From JBCCDY01 sp039030555 (GTDB taxonomy: Bacteria > Bacteroidota > Bacteroidia > Cytophagales > Cyclobacteriaceae), in NCBI GenBank assembly GCA_039030555.1, contig JBCCDY010000015.1:1-64000 (forward strand): DNA of 64,000 bases. Reading direction: 5' to 3'. A program made the translations under genes and the position numbers. The first letter of the stretch is position 1. The number at the start of each line of letters is the position of its first letter. The notes beneath the pieces are model-generated. The model was given only the letters and a program-made list of their open reading frames with translations, searched no databases and was not told where the DNA came from. Positions 9,837-18,424 of this stretch are shown in pieces.

Positions 9837-9867
9837 TTTGGATGTTAAATTACCCGTTCTACATTTG
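9837..9867 (+). promoter_or_regulatory. Bacteroidota-type promoter of miaE-yqgE
   Basis: TTTG at 9837-9840, exactly 19 nt, then TACATTTG at 9860-9867: a perfect match to TTTG-N19-TAnnTTTG. It lies 48 nt before the miaE ATG. Confidence 0.75.
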
Positions 9868-9914
9868 TCAAAATAGATCAGAATAAAATCTCAGGGTTCC
9901 TAAAGTAAGAGTCT

Positions 9915-10499
9915 ATGAAATTAAGTGTTGAATTAGCTTCGAATTCAAGAAAAGAGTGGATTGATGCCGTTATGAATGATTTTGATAGTTTTCTTCAGGA
10001 TCATGCAAATTGTGAGCGAAAAGCATCTTCAATGGCTATGAGCTTTGTGGCTAAATATCCTAATAGAACAGAGATTATCCCTGAACTTATCAATACGGCT
10101 GTCGAGGAGTTAGAGCATTTCAAAATGGTCTATGAAATAATGGAAAGTAGAGGGGTTGAATTGCCACATGAAATTGGCCGGGATGATTATGTTAAAAAAT
10201 TAGTAGATGCCTGTCGCAGTACACCTGATAAACGGTTTGTTGACCGTTTACTAATTGCTTCCATTGTAGAGTGTCGAGGGGCAGAACGCTTTAGAATGGT
10301 TTATGAAGCGTTGGAGGAAGGGGAGCTGAAAAATTTTTACCATAATTTATGGGCTTCTGAAGCTAAGCATGGAAATATTTTTGTTAAAATGGCATTAGAA
10401 TATTTTCCGGAATCTGAAGTCTATCAGCGATTAAATACGTTAAACGAGTTAGAGGCAAAGGTTCTTGATGATTTGCCCATAAAAGCAGCTTTACATTGA
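9915..10499 (+). CDS. miaE: tRNA-(ms2io6A)-hydroxylase MiaE
   Basis: A 194-aa ferritin-like di-iron monooxygenase that hydroxylates the isopentenyl side chain of ms2i6A37 in tRNA. The di-iron ligands are seen as E-x-x-H pairs: EELEHFKMVYE and, near the C-terminus, SEAKHGNIF, with further acidic ligands in ANCERKASSMA and VECRGAERFRM. Length is typical. It is followed with a 1-nt TGATG overlap by the YqgE-family gene, so translation is likely coupled. Confidence 0.9.
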   Translation: MKLSVELASNSRKEWIDAVMNDFDSFLQDHANCERKASSMAMSFVAKYPNRTEIIPELINTAVEELEHFKMVYEIMESRGVELPHEIGRDDYVKKLVDACRSTPDKRFVDRLLIASIVECRGAERFRMVYEALEEGELKNFYHNLWASEAKHGNIFVKMALEYFPESEVYQRLNTLNELEAKVLDDLPIKAALH

Positions 10500-11080
10500 T
10501 GGATTTATTCAATATATATAATAATGAAGTTCCTGCTAAGGGGAATTTGCTGCTATCGGAACCACTTCTTCCTGACCCGAATTTTGAACGGACAGCTATT
10601 TTACTCTGTGAACATAATGATGAGGGGTCTTTCGGTTTCGTGTTGAATAAAAAAGCTCCGGTAAAGTTGAGTGAGATCATGGATTACTCTAGTGCTTTCG
10701 ACGATGACTTGTATTTAGGAGGGCCCGTTCAACAGGATACGCTTCATTTTATTCATACCAATGCTTTAGAATTGGAAGGGGGGAATGAAATATTAGACAA
10801 TGTTGTTTGGGGAGGAAACTTTGAACAACTCATGGCTTATGTCAATAATGAACAGATCCAGAGAGACGATATTCGTTTTTTTCTTGGATACTCTGGTTGG
10901 TCACCGGGGCAGTTGGAAGAAGAACTCCGACAAAACTCATGGATTCTGTTTAAGAATGTGACAACGAGTATGATTTTTGAGGAGCAATACAAAGAGAGTT
11001 TATGGAAGGAAGTCTTAAACCAGATGGGAGGGAAGTATAAGTTGTTCCCTAACTATCCTAAAGACCCTAACTTAAACTAA
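10499..11080 (+). CDS. YqgE/AlgH family protein (UPF0301)
   Basis: A protein of 193 aa from the ATG at 10499; an in-frame TTG one codon upstream is possible, but the ATG overlapping the miaE stop (TGATG) is the better start. It has the family features: KGNLLLSEPLLPDPNFERTAILLCEH near the N-terminus, GSFGFVLNK, LGGPVQ and GYSGWSPGQLE. The molecular function of this widespread family is not established. AlgH was first linked to alginate control in Pseudomonas. The tight link to miaE is a position effect without known meaning. Confidence 0.88.
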   Translation: MDLFNIYNNEVPAKGNLLLSEPLLPDPNFERTAILLCEHNDEGSFGFVLNKKAPVKLSEIMDYSSAFDDDLYLGGPVQQDTLHFIHTNALELEGGNEILDNVVWGGNFEQLMAYVNNEQIQRDDIRFFLGYSGWSPGQLEEELRQNSWILFKNVTTSMIFEEQYKESLWKEVLNQMGGKYKLFPNYPKDPNLN

Positions 11081-11138
11081 TGTCGCATTTTCGTAACTTA
11101 GCCTAACAGGTTAATCTGTTAATTGGATATTTTTTGAT

Positions 11139-13220
11139 ATGAGCGCAGAAGAATTGAAATCAGGTGCAGAGGAGAATGCCTCTGAAAGCAAAACAGAGAA
11201 GATTGAAAAACAAGATGATCTTTCTTCATCTGAAGTAGAAGTTATCGATAGGCAGGACTCGCCCGAAAAGATAGAAGAATCACAAGAATCGGAACATGCT
11301 GATGAAGAAGAAGTAGATTCAGTAAGTAGTGGTAAAATCGATTTAACGAGTTCTTCTAATGAAGCGATTGATGAAATCGAATCCGTTTCGACAGAATTAA
11401 AAAAAGAACAAAAGGATAAGGTGTCTTCCGAAGAAGACCAGAAGACAGAAGACTCCGACAAATCTTCAAATGAAGACTCCGAATCCCACTCAGAGGATCA
11501 TGAAGAATTAGAAGATTTCGATTTCTCAAAGTCAACTAAAGAGGATCTGGTTAAAGAGATCGAAAAATACAATCAAGAGGAAAACATTAGAAAGATTGAT
11601 AACCTCTTAAAACAAATAAGGCCGGCATTTGACACGATCATTGGAGCAGAGCGTGAAGCAGCTTTAGAGAAATTCAAGGCTGATGGTGGCGAAGAAGAAG
11701 GCTTCGAGTTCAGACCTGATGAATTAATCAATCGTTTTGAAGCTTCATATACTCTATTATGTGATCGCAAAAATCAATTTTACAGGCAGCAGGGTAGGCA
11801 GAGAGAAGAAAATCTAGAAAAGAAAAAAGATCTTCTGGAGCAACTAAGGCAATTGGTTGATGGCGACGAAACAACAACGAGTATTGGAGTTCTAAAAGAT
11901 TTACAAGAGACGTGGAGGAACATAGGTCCGGTTCCCGGTCAGCATAACAAAACACTTTGGGCAAACTATAATGCGCTTATTGATCGCTTCTATGATAATA
12001 GAAGCATTTATTTTGAACTAAAAGAGCTTGACAGGAGGAAAAATCTGAAGCTTAAACTAGAACTTTGCGAAAAAGCTGAAAGTCTTTCAACGCTTGAGAA
12101 TATTAAAGATGCGGTTGATGAGCTTAACAAGCTTCACGAGGAATACAAGCATATTGGCCCGGTACCTATTGAGCAAAAAGATGAGTTATGGGCTAGATTC
12201 AAATCTGCTTCTGATACAGTCTACGATCATAGGAGGGAGCACTTCAAACATTTAAAAGAGGAGCTTCAGGAGAATGCTGTAAAAAAAGAAGAACTTATTT
12301 CTAAACTCCCTGAATTTGTTGAGTTTAAGTCCGATAGAATTTCTGATTGGAATAAAAAGACCAAAGAGCTTCTTGAGCTTCAGAAGCAATGGGAAGCTAT
12401 TGGAGCTTTGCCAAGGGAAAAAGCGAAAGCAATCAACAAGCAATTCTGGGGGCAGTTCAAGACTTTTTTTGCTCACAAAACAGAATTTTTTAAGGAGTTA
12501 GAGTCTCATAGGGAAGAGAATCTGGAAAAGAAAAAGCAGCTGGTTTCCAGAGCAACTGAATTGAAAGATAATACGGATTGGGAAAGGACAGCCAATACTT
12601 TTAAACAGTTACAGAGGGAATGGAGGGAGGTCGGACCGGTACCCGAAAAGTTCAGAGAGTCTATATACAAGGAGTTTAAAGAGGCTTGTGATCATTTCTT
12701 CAATAAAAAAAGGGAAAGCAACAAAGAGCGTGAAAAAGACTTCGAAGATAACCTTAATAAAAAAGAGGAACTTTGTAAGTCTATGGAAGAAGACGTAAAG
12801 GATGGAAAACTTTCTAATGAGAATTTGGAAGAGGCGGTAGATCAATTCCTTAATATCGGTTTCGTACCTCGCAATGCGATCAAAAGTATTCAGAATAGAT
12901 TTCATAGTGCTGTATCCGCATACCTTAAAGCTTTAGATATTCCGGAGTCAGATCAGGAGGAATTCATGATCAAAATCGATTTTGCTTCAATGAAATCTGC
13001 TCCTTTTGCTAAAAATAAGCTGTTTAAGAAAGAGCAGCATATTAAGAAGCAGATTGGAGACCTCGAGAATGATATTTCTACGTGGAGGAATAATATGGAG
13101 TTCTTTGCAAGTTCGAAACAAGCAGATAAATTGAAAAATGAGTTTGAAGAGAAGATTAGCAGTGCCGAAACGAGATTAAAAGAGCTTAGAAGACAGTTGA
13201 GGTTGATAAAAGATGTATAA
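11139..13220 (+). CDS. DUF349 repeat coiled-coil protein
   Basis: A 693-aa cytoplasmic protein. The first ~130 residues are an acidic Ser/Glu/Asp/Lys low-complexity segment. The rest is a chain of DUF349 repeats, each an alpha-helical block with a W(R/E)x(I/V)GPVP core: WRNIGPVPGQH, YKHIGPVPIEQ, WEAIGALPREK, WREVGPVPEKF and a degenerate FLNIGFVPRNA. The C-terminus is a coiled coil. Function is not established; DUF349 proteins are conserved across Bacteroidota. tRNA-Thr follows immediately. A serine-rich reading frame on the opposite strand is only the shadow of the acidic region. Confidence 0.85.
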   Translation: MSAEELKSGAEENASESKTEKIEKQDDLSSSEVEVIDRQDSPEKIEESQESEHADEEEVDSVSSGKIDLTSSSNEAIDEIESVSTELKKEQKDKVSSEEDQKTEDSDKSSNEDSESHSEDHEELEDFDFSKSTKEDLVKEIEKYNQEENIRKIDNLLKQIRPAFDTIIGAEREAALEKFKADGGEEEGFEFRPDELINRFEASYTLLCDRKNQFYRQQGRQREENLEKKKDLLEQLRQLVDGDETTTSIGVLKDLQETWRNIGPVPGQHNKTLWANYNALIDRFYDNRSIYFELKELDRRKNLKLKLELCEKAESLSTLENIKDAVDELNKLHEEYKHIGPVPIEQKDELWARFKSASDTVYDHRREHFKHLKEELQENAVKKEELISKLPEFVEFKSDRISDWNKKTKELLELQKQWEAIGALPREKAKAINKQFWGQFKTFFAHKTEFFKELESHREENLEKKKQLVSRATELKDNTDWERTANTFKQLQREWREVGPVPEKFRESIYKEFKEACDHFFNKKRESNKEREKDFEDNLNKKEELCKSMEEDVKDGKLSNENLEEAVDQFLNIGFVPRNAIKSIQNRFHSAVSAYLKALDIPESDQEEFMIKIDFASMKSAPFAKNKLFKKEQHIKKQIGDLENDISTWRNNMEFFASSKQADKLKNEFEEKISSAETRLKELRRQLRLIKDV

Positions 13221-13257
13221 ATTTTTCGATTGACTTCGGAATTTAAAATCCAACTCC

Positions 13258-13265
13258 TATATTTG
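13258..13265 (+). promoter_or_regulatory. -7 element before tRNA-Thr
   Basis: TATATTTG matches TAnnTTTG exactly and lies 15 nt before the tRNA. The nearest upstream TTG (13230-13232) is 25 nt away, longer than usual, so the -33 box is weak. Confidence 0.5.
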
Positions 13266-13280
13266 CCATCCGTTTTGAAT

Positions 13281-13354
13281 GCCTCCATAGCTCAGCTGGC
13301 CAGAGCAACTGACTTGTAATCAGTAGGTCGTTGGTTCGAATCCGACTGGGGGCT
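13281..13354 (+). tRNA. tRNA-Thr (anticodon TGT)
   Basis: A 74-nt cloverleaf with acceptor stem GCCTCCA/TGGGGGC (one G-T pair), D arm GCTC...GAGC, anticodon stem ACTGA/TCAGT with loop CTTGTAA (anticodon TGT), and T arm GTTGGTTCGAATCCGAC. CCA is not encoded. A terminator follows directly. The region downstream is an eroded island, and tRNA 3' ends are common integration sites, but no direct copy of the tRNA 3' end was found further on. Confidence 0.95.
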
Positions 13355-13364
13355 CTTGATAATC

Positions 13365-13397
13365 AGCCAGTTACAAATCCTTGTGACTGGCTTTTTT
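13365..13397 (+). terminator. Terminator of tRNA-Thr
   Basis: A 10-bp stem AGCCAGTTAC (13365-13374) / GTGACTGGCT (13383-13392), 8-nt loop, then TTTTTT. Confidence 0.85.
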
Positions 13398-13428
13398 ATT
13401 GTACGTATCGTATGTACGTATCGAATTT

Positions 13429-13864
13429 TCATATTTCTTTATCAGTTTTATGAATTTCAAAGTTTAATAACTTTACATCTTTGTACTTCTGTGCCACCTT
13501 CTCATTATCGAAATAATGCTTTAGTGCTACTTCTTTGCCATTTATACTTTTTTTGGTAACTCCTAATCAAGATCAGTCTGATAGGATACTACCATATGTA
13601 AAGGAATACCTGTTTCACTTATTTCCAAATAATTTACCTCTAAGTTATATGCTTGTGTTATGCTTTTAGGTATTATAGATATACCAAAATAGCTTTTAAT
13701 GTAAGATTTAATACCTTTCCAAAAAGCTTCATCACCAAGTTCTCTCCTTAACAGATGTTGCATGTAGGCTCCTTTATAATAAACAATATTGCGATTTTCT
13801 TTTTAGGGGTTCTATTTCTTGAAAATCAATGGTCTTCTATCCTTACCCTTTTCAATTAAAATCA
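13429..13864 (-). pseudogene. Decayed M1-family aminopeptidase, C-terminal part
   Basis: One minus-strand frame reads as the C-terminal part of an M1 (gluzincin) aminopeptidase. It contains LIEKGKDRRPLIFKK, then NIVYYKGAYMQHLLRREL and GDEAFWKGIKSYIKSYFG, which match the conserved (Y)xKGAxxLHxLRxxxGDEAFWxGI helices after the active site. It ends with a plausible C-terminal domain (KSINGKEVALKHYF, KYKDVKLLNFEIHKTDKEI). The frame is broken by TAG at 13812-13814, TAA at 13803-13805 and TAG at 13563-13565. The HExxH active-site part is absent. Substitutions without many indels suggest fairly recent decay. Only a 66-codon piece (13563-13763) remains as an open ATG frame and is unlikely to be functional. 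Confidence 0.7.
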
Positions 13865-14190
13865 TTATAGATGCTCTCGTATATCGATGTAAATTGATTC
13901 CTTTAGTGCTGGAGTACAGATTTTAGATGTTTATTTCATGGCAATAAGTGACGCTCATTCCAATAGTTTTGTATCATACAAAAAACCGGAATTAATAATA
14001 CTATCAGAAGAGTAGAACTTTAATTCCAATTGAATATGTTCGTAGGTTTTCTTGATCATAACTAAACCTTCAGCCTCTGCACAGATTCCTTCTAATTGCT
14101 CTGTTGTAAAGCGCGATTACCTATTATCTTCCATCACCTAATCGTTGCTATCCGATTGAAATGGCCGCACGGACTCATAACATCTTAAAA
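13865..14190 (-). pseudogene. Decayed unrecognised gene remnant
   Basis: A second minus-strand frame, different from the M1 frame, reads as coherent protein if stops are ignored: about 14116-13958 gives FTTEQLEGICAEAEG, then LVMIKKTYEHIQLEL and KFYSSDSIINSGF. After TGA (13955-13957) it continues ASLIAMK, and after TAA (13931-13933) TSKICTPALKESIYIDIRE, ending at TAA (13865-13867). Further upstream, more stops interrupt a plausible frame. I do not recognise the family. It could be a frame-shifted upstream part of the adjacent peptidase relic or a separate gene. Confidence 0.45.
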
Positions 14191-14305
14191 TCACGATGAG
14201 CCAAAAAACCTTTACTTATTGCATTTTGGTGTTTTCGTAGCCCAAATTGGTGACATTGAAATTGCTAAGTATTAAATTTAATAACCTTAATGCATTAATA
14301 AAGTA

Positions 14306-15394
14306 ATGAGAAAGTATGGAAAGTTTTTGTTAGTTATCAGCGCTGTCCTGTTAACAATAATCTTGATCTTTCTGGTGCTGCAATTCACCAAGTACTTGGG
14401 GATGCTACTGATCCTTTTTTTTCTAAGCCTGGCACTTGGAGTGCGTTTGTATCCTTTCTTTAGGGGGTTTTCCTTTACTATCTTAATCTTTGCCGCCGTA
14501 GTAGCTTCCCTGTACTATCCACAATGGTTTAGCAGTATTGGAAGTTTTGACCTGAAAAACCTGATTGTGCCTTTGTTGATGATCATAATGTTTGGTATGG
14601 GTACTTCCATGAGCCTGAAGGATTTTTACGGGGTGATTAAAATGCCGAAGGGGGTTTTAGTAGGCGTCATTTGCCAGTTCTCTATTATGCCCCTGATAGG
14701 GACCGGACTGGCCTATATTTCTGGATTTCCTCCAGAAATCGCAGCGGGAATCATTTTGGTGGGCTGCTCCCCAAGTGGACTGGCTTCGAATGTAATGTCC
14801 TATATTGCTGGTGCCAATTTGGCCTTATCACTAACCTTAACTGCAATAGCTACGTTATTAGCGCCCTTATTCACCCCCTTCTTAATGAAAATATTGGCCG
14901 ATCAACTGGTTCCAATCAATTTTTTGGATATGCTTTGGAGCATCTTTAAAATCGTGATATTTCCTATCGTTTTGGGACTGCTATTCAACAGATTTGCGCA
15001 TGGTAAGTTTCCCTGGCTGGATAAGGCTATGCCTATAGTATCTATGGCTGGTATTACCATTATTATTACGATTATTACTGCGGCAGGACGCGATTCGCTG
15101 CTAACCATCGGTTTGATCTTGATTGTAGTGGTGCTCATTCATAATATGTGTGGATATCTTTTTGGCTATTGGGGCAGCCGATTGGTAGGGCTGGATAAAA
15201 AATCGGCACGCACCATAGCCTTTGAAGTAGGCATGCAAAACTCTGGTCTGGCCTCGGGAATCGCTTTAGAAATGGGGCGGGTGACGACCATGGGGCTTGC
15301 TCCTGCTGTTTTTGGCCCATTTATGAATATTACGGGTTCTTCCTTAGCAACCTGGTGGCGTACGAAATCGGAAGAGCTAAAAGAGCCTTCTTGA
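14306..15394 (+). CDS. Bile acid:sodium symporter (BASS) family transporter
   Basis: A 362-aa inner-membrane protein with about ten hydrophobic helices. It carries the BASS/SBF signature GCSPSGLASNVMSYIAGANLALS and a second half with GMQNSGLASGIALEM, the crossover-helix residues that bind sodium and substrate in ASBT-type structures. An extra N-terminal pair of helices (1-60) precedes the usual core. The family moves organic anions such as bile acids, pantoate or sulfonated compounds with Na+; the substrate here is unknown. It is flanked by relics on one side and 0.7 kb of empty DNA on the other, and its sequence looks richer in G and C than the neighbours. Confidence 0.88.
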   Translation: MRKYGKFLLVISAVLLTIILIFLVLQFTKYLGMLLILFFLSLALGVRLYPFFRGFSFTILIFAAVVASLYYPQWFSSIGSFDLKNLIVPLLMIIMFGMGTSMSLKDFYGVIKMPKGVLVGVICQFSIMPLIGTGLAYISGFPPEIAAGIILVGCSPSGLASNVMSYIAGANLALSLTLTAIATLLAPLFTPFLMKILADQLVPINFLDMLWSIFKIVIFPIVLGLLFNRFAHGKFPWLDKAMPIVSMAGITIIITIITAAGRDSLLTIGLILIVVVLIHNMCGYLFGYWGSRLVGLDKKSARTIAFEVGMQNSGLASGIALEMGRVTTMGLAPAVFGPFMNITGSSLATWWRTKSEELKEPS

Positions 15395-16118
15395 ATTTTA
15401 CAAAAATTCAAAAGTGCGGATAAAAAGTGGTGCCTATTAGGATAATTATTTTCGTAACAAAAATCCAATGGGATATGGAGCCGTTGATTCCACGAGTTTT
15501 CTAGGTGATCTCTCCTAGAGAAGAATTCAGTAAGCCAATAACTTTTATCGTATCCTTTTTCAAGCATTAGCTAGTCTACTTTCTTTTGATTTCAAGATAT
15601 CGATAAGAGCTATAAAATTCGATTATCTTATTTACTAATATAAAGGCCTGTTTTTAAGGTTAAAAAAATGAATATCAGCACTTTAATATTCTCAAGCATA
15701 ATCTTTTTTAATAGCAATTATATGCTAATTATTACCCTGAACTCACATTATCATTAAGATGTATGTATTAAATAGAATCATTGAGTTTGCTCTTTCTCGG
15801 ATCTTTACTTATGGCAGTCCGATAAAGAGTAAGACATGGTCGACTTTATTTTTTAACTATTTTATTATCAGAAGTTTCTTAACCAACCCGCTTCTTTTTT
15901 AATGTATTCTTATCGGCAATTGACAACCTAGAGTAATAGTCAATAAGCGGGTCATAATTGCTCTAGTTGCCATAGTTGAGCTCAACGTATATTATATAAA
16001 AAATAGGGGATTTTGAACCACTGAACTTTCGATTAGCCACAAAGTTTGAAACAAGCTCAAAGTCTGCATTATAATTCTATTTTCCGCCTATTTTTCATAT
16101 ACATTGTTCTCTGTAGTT
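15395..16118. other. Gene-poor stretch in the island region
   Basis: No convincing gene. A minus-strand frame from 15567 reads MLEKGYDKSYWLTEFFSRRD and continues antisense into the transporter gene; I do not recognise it and it may be a relic. A 47-codon plus-strand frame at 15759-15902 (starting MYVLNRIIEFALSRIF) has no recognised relatives. Confidence 0.4.
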
Positions 16119-16874
16119 TTATTGTTCTAAAATGGTAACGAGTACATCGTAATATCGAGTCGCTATAAATTCGGCACCTGCTTCATTGTAATGCACATCA
16201 TCAGCCAACAAGCTGTCTGTAAAACCTGTAAACATATCAACTGCAATTACTTGCGAAGTTGGGGTTGTTTGATCCATTGCAATAGTCAGAACGTCTTTTC
16301 GAATTTCATTAAAGCCATTCGTAAATTCTGCTGTCATAAAGTCGGAACGTCCTTGTGCTGGCTGTTCGATAATAATCGTCACATTTGGGTTATTTGCCTG
16401 TAATAAATCAATTATTGAGTTAATATTAGATATGGTTTGAGTGTAATCTAAACTTTCTAAAATGTCATTACCACCTGGTGAACTAAACAATACAATATCC
16501 GGTGAACCTGTTTGATTCAGCCACCCATTAAGTCCATTCAAGATTCGCCCTGAAGTCCAACCACCTCTACCTTCATGGTCAATATCGAAGTTATCAGAGT
16601 TAAATAAAGGATAAGAAGCCTCGTCCGATTGTGTTCCTATAAAATCAAACATCCAATCGTTTTCTTTTAGATCTTTCCAAAGTTCATATCGAAAACTCTC
16701 AAACTCGGGACGAGCACCTTCCACCCTAGAGGCTCCTAATGGCATAATTTTATTAATTGAATCGCTTGGTGGTTTGGGCTGAACTTGATCCTCATTACAG
16801 CAAATAAATAAGAGTGAAAGGATAATTGCGAATGGTAAAGTACGCTTTAACTCGCTTTCGAAATTTAACTTCAT
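16119..16874 (-). CDS. SGNH/GDSL-type hydrolase lipoprotein
   Basis: A 251-aa predicted lipoprotein: signal segment TLPFAIILSLLFICC with a lipobox Cys at about residue 26, then a Pro-rich spacer. The SGNH blocks are present: block I IMPLGASRVEG (Ser nucleophile; the usual GDS is GAS), the Gly of block II, block III SPGGNDIL, and block V ADDVHYNEAG with the catalytic Asp-x-x-His style pair. Such enzymes are esterases, often acting on acetylated polysaccharides or lipids; the substrate is unknown. It stands alone upstream of the AraC-type regulator gene's 3' end, same strand. Confidence 0.82.
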   Translation of the reverse strand: MKLNFESELKRTLPFAIILSLLFICCNEDQVQPKPPSDSINKIMPLGASRVEGARPEFESFRYELWKDLKENDWMFDFIGTQSDEASYPLFNSDNFDIDHEGRGGWTSGRILNGLNGWLNQTGSPDIVLFSSPGGNDILESLDYTQTISNINSIIDLLQANNPNVTIIIEQPAQGRSDFMTAEFTNGFNEIRKDVLTIAMDQTTPTSQVIAVDMFTGFTDSLLADDVHYNEAGAEFIATRYYDVLVTILEQ

Positions 16875-16974
16875 TAGTTTATTTTTTAAATTAAAGTTCT
16901 AAAAAGCAAAAAGTCAGACATAACCAAGAATTTATCACAAACTAGAAGTACGGATATGTCAATAATCTCACTTA

Positions 16975-18090
16975 TCAGGACAAATTCAAGGATTTACGGT
17001 GCTCTCCCGGTGTTTTACCGGTTACTTTTTTGAAAGCTTTGTAGAAAACACTCTTCGTTTTAAAACCGGATTCGTAACCAATAGCCTCGATAGAAAACGG
17101 CTCAAAATTTCTATCGTTCAGCATTTTGATTACCTGGTTTACACGATGTTCGTTGATGTAGTCATTGAAATTTGTTTTTAGAGAATTATTGATGAGTTCA
17201 CTCAAGTAGCCTTCGCTCAACTCCAGTTTTTGAGCTACCATGCCCCGTGTCAAGGCAGGGTTTCGATACAGCTGTTCATCAATCATTAGTGAATGTAACT
17301 TTTCAATTTTACCACCCAATTTTTTAGACACTTCCCTATTATTACCATTTTCAGGTAAAACCGGTTTTCTCTTCTTAGGTTCAGCCAGTAAGTTATCTAT
17401 TTGTCTTTGTTGTTCGAAGATATTGAAAAATTGAACCCCACGATAAGTGATAATAGTCAGGAATAACCCTAAAAATGCCAACAGATATTCCCAAATGTCA
17501 ATGTTAAATAATTCTGCTAAATAGTCACTAAATAGCCATACCAGATAAAAAACTAAAATAGTCACACTATTGAACTTCAGCCACCTCTTCTCTTTAGGAT
17601 AAATACCGGTAACTTTCCGAACTTTGAAATAAGAAAAACTGATCAGTATTATTGAGTAAGGTGTCAAACTAAATGATACTGCTTCAATCAGATAGAAGTA
17701 TTGTTCTTCATCTCCTCCAGACAACCATTCGTATACATCAAAATCTATGGCAAAATCAATTATATGAAAGATACTCAGCACGAGGCAGGGTACCAATAAG
17801 AGCCAAATTCGCAGAGTGGCACCTAAGGGGTCCTTTATCGCCTTAAGCACATAAAGCATGAAGGCAAAGGGAAAAAGGAATTGCCAATTAATGATTTCCA
17901 AGATTCCATTGGAAGGAACAAGCTCTTCAAACCATGTAACCGTCAAACTAAAATTAAGTGAGATAATTGATAAGCCAAAGAAACTATTCACATCGCTTCG
18001 AAAGGATTGTGAACTCCACAGCAGTACTACAAGAAAAAGGCTAAGCATAATCCCTGATAGCACTAAGATATTTAAAAAGTTAAAATCCAT
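16975..18090 (-). CDS. Membrane-anchored AraC-family transcriptional regulator
   Basis: The preferred start is the ATG at 18090 (MDFNFLNILVLSG), giving 371 aa; an upstream in-frame ATG at 18144 adds 18 residues of doubtful value. Seven or so hydrophobic helices cover about residues 1-215, followed by a linker and a C-terminal AraC DNA-binding domain of two helix-turn-helix units: TRGMVAQKLELSEGYLSELIN and FSIEAIGYESGFKTKSVFYKAFKK, ending KTPGEHRKS. Such 7TM-AraC proteins are common in Bacteroidota and are thought to sense membrane or external signals and act directly on DNA. The target is unknown; the SGNH hydrolase gene downstream is a candidate. Confidence 0.85.
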   Translation of the reverse strand: MDFNFLNILVLSGIMLSLFLVVLLWSSQSFRSDVNSFFGLSIISLNFSLTVTWFEELVPSNGILEIINWQFLFPFAFMLYVLKAIKDPLGATLRIWLLLVPCLVLSIFHIIDFAIDFDVYEWLSGGDEEQYFYLIEAVSFSLTPYSIILISFSYFKVRKVTGIYPKEKRWLKFNSVTILVFYLVWLFSDYLAELFNIDIWEYLLAFLGLFLTIITYRGVQFFNIFEQQRQIDNLLAEPKKRKPVLPENGNNREVSKKLGGKIEKLHSLMIDEQLYRNPALTRGMVAQKLELSEGYLSELINNSLKTNFNDYINEHRVNQVIKMLNDRNFEPFSIEAIGYESGFKTKSVFYKAFKKVTGKTPGEHRKSLNLS

Positions 18091-18147
18091 TTCTGAAGCT
18101 ATCCAATTACAGAGAACATCTTTGTAACGAGCACTAGTGCGCATTAT

Positions 18148-18303
18148 TTACCTTTCAAATATACGCTCTGGATCTAAATTATCTAATGGGCTTTTGGCTT
18201 CTTCCAGTTTTTTGGTGCTCACATGGGTATATATTTCCGTTGTTTTTTGATTGCTATGCCCTAAAAGGGTCTTTACATAACGAAGATTGCTTCCTTTCCT
18301 ACA
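18148..18303 (-). pseudogene. Tyrosine recombinase (integrase) C-terminal relic
   Basis: The minus strand encodes GSNLRYVKTLLGHSNQKT followed by TEIYTHVSTKKLEEAKSPLD and NLDPERIFER before TAA at 18148-18150. This is the last catalytic segment of a phage-type integrase: the LGH(S/Q)xxxTT motif and the tyrosine nucleophile in EIYTHVS. The upstream Arg, Lys and HxxR motifs are missing and the frame breaks down beyond about 18330. It lies between the AraC gene and the DMT transporter gene. Confidence 0.8.
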
Positions 18304-18424
18304 TCTATTCCTTAGCAAAATTTGGCCACGGTACCTAGAGAGTCACTTTCTTTTAACTTGTAATCTGATTTAAAAATATTATGGTTCTTGTATTGATGAA
18401 TGTTTTAAGGCTTCTTAAGAACTG

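Noticed and set aside
11111..11461. Serine-rich 116-aa minus-strand frame
   Set aside because: It is the antisense shadow of the acidic Glu/Asp/Ser-coding start of the DUF349 gene and has no protein-like pattern.
13281..13354. Duplicated tRNA-Thr 3' end as an att site
   Set aside because: I looked for the T-arm/acceptor sequence between 13.4 and 18.5 kb and found no convincing second copy.
13356..13559. 67-aa plus-strand frame after tRNA-Thr
   Set aside because: It runs over the tRNA terminator and is antisense to the peptidase relic; its hydrophobic make-up comes from T-rich DNA.
15166..15567. 133-aa minus-strand frame overlapping the BASS transporter gene
   Set aside because: Its second half is antisense to a clear transporter. 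Only the first ~60 codons are outside it, and they match nothing I know.
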